Below are positions 62,263 to 64,000 of a stretch of DNA of 64,000 nucleotides, in pieces. Under the pieces are notes generated by a model. That model had not been told where the DNA came from, ran no database searches, and worked only from the letters and a program-made list of their open reading frames with translations. This DNA comes from Marinobacter sp. ANT_B65 (GTDB taxonomy: Bacteria; Pseudomonadota; Gammaproteobacteria; Pseudomonadales; Oleiphilaceae). The first letter of the stretch is position 1. Every line of letters begins with the position of its first letter. Position numbers and translations under genes: made by a program. The DNA lies in NCBI RefSeq assembly GCF_002407605.1, contig NZ_NXGV01000006.1, positions 1,124-65,123 of the forward strand. Direction: 5' to 3'.

Positions 62263-64000
62263 TTACCGAATCAGGTCGTTCTTGATGATCTTGGGTGTGA
62301 TAAAGATCAACAGTTCACTGCGCTCATTGACCTTTTCCGTGCGCTTGAACAAGCGCCCAAGATAGGGGATATCTCCAAGGAACGGCGTTTTGGTAACCGT
62401 GGTTGCAACCTCGGACTGGAAAATACCACCCAGCACTACCGTTTCGCCGTTACCAACCAGCACCTGGGTTGTAACCTCATTAGTATTGATAGATGGAACG
62501 CCCGCAGTTTCTTCGCCACGAGAGTCCTGATTCACCACCAGATCCATAATAATTTTATCGTCCGGTGTAATCTGCGGAGTTACTTCCAGAGACAGCACTG
62601 CTTCTTTGAATGAAACAGAAGTTGCACCACTGGATGAGGCCTCCTGGTAAGGAATTTCTTCACCGGACTTGATAGATGCTGTCTGGCGGTCCGCCGTTAC
62701 TACCCGGGGCTGAGATACAACTTCCGCCCGGCCATCTGTTTCAAGTGCAGACAGCTCGAGATCGACCAGAAAATCCTGACCACCCCAACCGAGAGCGAAA
62801 GATGAGGCTCCGTCACCGGTTACACCAAGATCCACTGCAAGTGCCCCCGGGAATGAAATGCCGCCTGTACCACCGCCAGCCGCATCACGAGCTTCCTCAA
62901 CCGCACCCTGAGATCCGCCGATAGAAAACACGTTGTTTCCGCTTACATCGTATGCCGCACCACCCCAGCTAACACCGAGATCTTCCGCCACATTTGTCTG
63001 AGCGCGCACTATGCGGGCCTCTATAGACACCTGCCGGACAGGCACATCCCAAGTAGCGACAAGACGCCGAATTTCTTCCAGCTTGCCAGACGATTCGCGA
63101 AGGCTAATGGTATTTGTCCTGACATCAGAGGACACAAACCCGCGGTCCGAAATCAGCTCTTCATCCGCTTTGATCAGCTCAACAATATCAGCAGCCTTCG
63201 CGTAATTGACCTGAACAATATCCAATCGGACCGGCGCAAGCTCGGCGATCTGCTTACTCGTTTCAAGCTCAAGTTTTTCGCGGGCAGCAATTTCATCAGC
63301 CGGCGCGACAAGCAACACGTTACCAATCTGGCGCTTATCCAGACCTTTGGTTTTCAGGATAAGCTCCAGAGCCTGATCCCAGGGCACGTTCTGCAGTCGC
63401 AGTGTGATGCTGCCTCCTACAGTGTCGCTGGCCACGAGGTTCAGTCCAGTGAAATCTGCTATAAGCTGCAGCACCGAGCGAACCTCAATATCCTGAAAGT
63501 TCAGGGAAAGCTTTTCGCCAGTGTATGGAAATTTTTCTTCGCGACGGGATTCCGCCTCTTCCTCACTAAGCTTTTCTACACTGACCGTGAATTCACTACC
63601 GGACTGGTAAGCAATATAGTCATAGTTGCCTTCCGGGCGAATCTCAATGACCGCATTACCATCTTCAACAAACGTGTCAATCCTGCTGACCGGTGTAGCA
63701 AAGTCAGTTACATCGAGACGACGGCGCAGGTCTGAAGGTACAGCGAGCCCATCCATGGTCAGACGAATTTTCCCGCCAAGTTCAGACAGATCTATCTGAG
63801 TACCTGAATTGCCAAGATCGACAATCACACGACCCTCGCCGTCCTTTCCACGACGAAAATCAACGCCCGCAAGTGTATTCGGGGATGCTGCAGGTTTCGC
63901 TGAAGCTGAAACAGGACTCCCTGACGTGCTCGCGGCCACCGAACCTTCGCTCGATTCCCCGCCAATAGTCATTACCAGGGAATTGCTATTGCGAACCGTA
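62263..64000 (-). CDS. pilQ: Type IV pilus secretin PilQ (5' part outside the window)
   Basis: PilQ forms the outer-membrane ring through which the pilus passes. The visible 578 or so residues include the end of an AMIN domain region, an STN/secretin N-domain (FPYTGEKLSLNFQDIEVRSVLQLIADFTGLN), an N1 domain and the secretin barrel (VSIEARIVRAQTNVAEDLGVSWG to VPFLGDIPYLGRLFKR-like ending). The frame is open to base 64000 with no start in family position, so the ATG at 63972 is internal and the true start lies beyond the right edge. Confidence 0.95.
   Translation of the reverse strand, partial: TVRNSNSLVMTIGGESSEGSVAASTSGSPVSASAKPAASPNTLAGVDFRRGKDGEGRVIVDLGNSGTQIDLSELGGKIRLTMDGLAVPSDLRRRLDVTDFATPVSRIDTFVEDGNAVIEIRPEGNYDYIAYQSGSEFTVSVEKLSEEEAESRREEKFPYTGEKLSLNFQDIEVRSVLQLIADFTGLNLVASDTVGGSITLRLQNVPWDQALELILKTKGLDKRQIGNVLLVAPADEIAAREKLELETSKQIAELAPVRLDIVQVNYAKAADIVELIKADEELISDRGFVSSDVRTNTISLRESSGKLEEIRRLVATWDVPVRQVSIEARIVRAQTNVAEDLGVSWGGAAYDVSGNNVFSIGGSQGAVEEARDAAGGGTGGISFPGALAVDLGVTGDGASSFALGWGGQDFLVDLELSALETDGRAEVVSQPRVVTADRQTASIKSGEEIPYQEASSSGATSVSFKEAVLSLEVTPQITPDDKIIMDLVVNQDSRGEETAGVPSINTNEVTTQVLVGNGETVVLGGIFQSEVATTVTKTPFLGDIPYLGRLFKRTEKVNERSELLIFITPKIIKNDLIR

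Noticed and set aside
63970..63972. ATG as the start of pilQ
   Set aside because: The frame remains open to the right edge and the protein would lack its signal peptide and AMIN region; the gene is cut by the window.

Overview
The window is chromosomal DNA from a marine gammaproteobacterium, most likely Marinobacter or a close relative. The grounds are moderate GC content, a gene order that follows Pseudomonas aeruginosa over long blocks, and a wax-ester synthase/diacylglycerol acyltransferase, a family expanded in Marinobacter. It is almost entirely core genome. I found no insertion sequence, prophage, CRISPR array, tRNA or rRNA gene inside it, and no convincing new defence or mobile system. 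The species is inference; the gene-order comparison is from memory of the PAO1 map.

Layout. 1-4.8 kb: a strong stringent-type promoter reading off the left edge (probably an rRNA operon just outside), then pssA and ilvC-ilvH-ilvI on the minus strand. 4.9-12.7 kb: a DUF4124 protein, the rluD-pgeF-clpB group with a sigma32-type promoter before clpB, bamD divergent to rluD, and nadE. 12.7-23.8 kb: a type IV pilus block, pilS-pilR-fimT followed by fimU-pilV-pilW-pilX-pilY1-pilY2-pilE, with a perfect CRP/Vfr-type operator and an AlgR-like box upstream of fimU. 23.8-36.1 kb: ispH-fkpB-lspA-ileS-ribF-murJ, rpsT, proB, obgE, rpmA-rplU and ispB. 36.1-41.1 kb: the most accessory part, with a glutathionyl-hydroquinone reductase divergent from a YhaJ-like LysR regulator, the wax-ester synthase homologue, a DUF2057 lipoprotein and a 67-residue protein. 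41.1-47.7 kb: nrdR-ribD-ribBX-ribH-nusB-thiL-pgpA plus glyA; riboflavin synthase (ribE) is absent from its usual slot. 47.8-51.5 kb: ettA-radA and a PilZ protein resembling MapZ. 51.5-64 kb: hemE, gltB-gltD, a DamX-like AAA/SPOR protein with a roughly 30-unit Glu-Pro hexanucleotide repeat, aroK-aroB and the 3' part of pilQ, cut by the right edge.

Functional themes. The window joins branched-chain amino acid, riboflavin, isoprenoid, aromatic amino acid and glutamate synthesis to envelope building (BamD, LspA, MurJ, IspB, DamX) and type IV pilus assembly (minor pilins, PilY1, the PilSR two-component system, the PilQ secretin). The observations most worth checking are the fimU control region, the DamX repeat, the degenerate RibBX without a neighbouring ribE, the altered HHxxxD motif of the acyltransferase, the GHR/LysR pair with an inverted repeat between them, and the ilvI leader.
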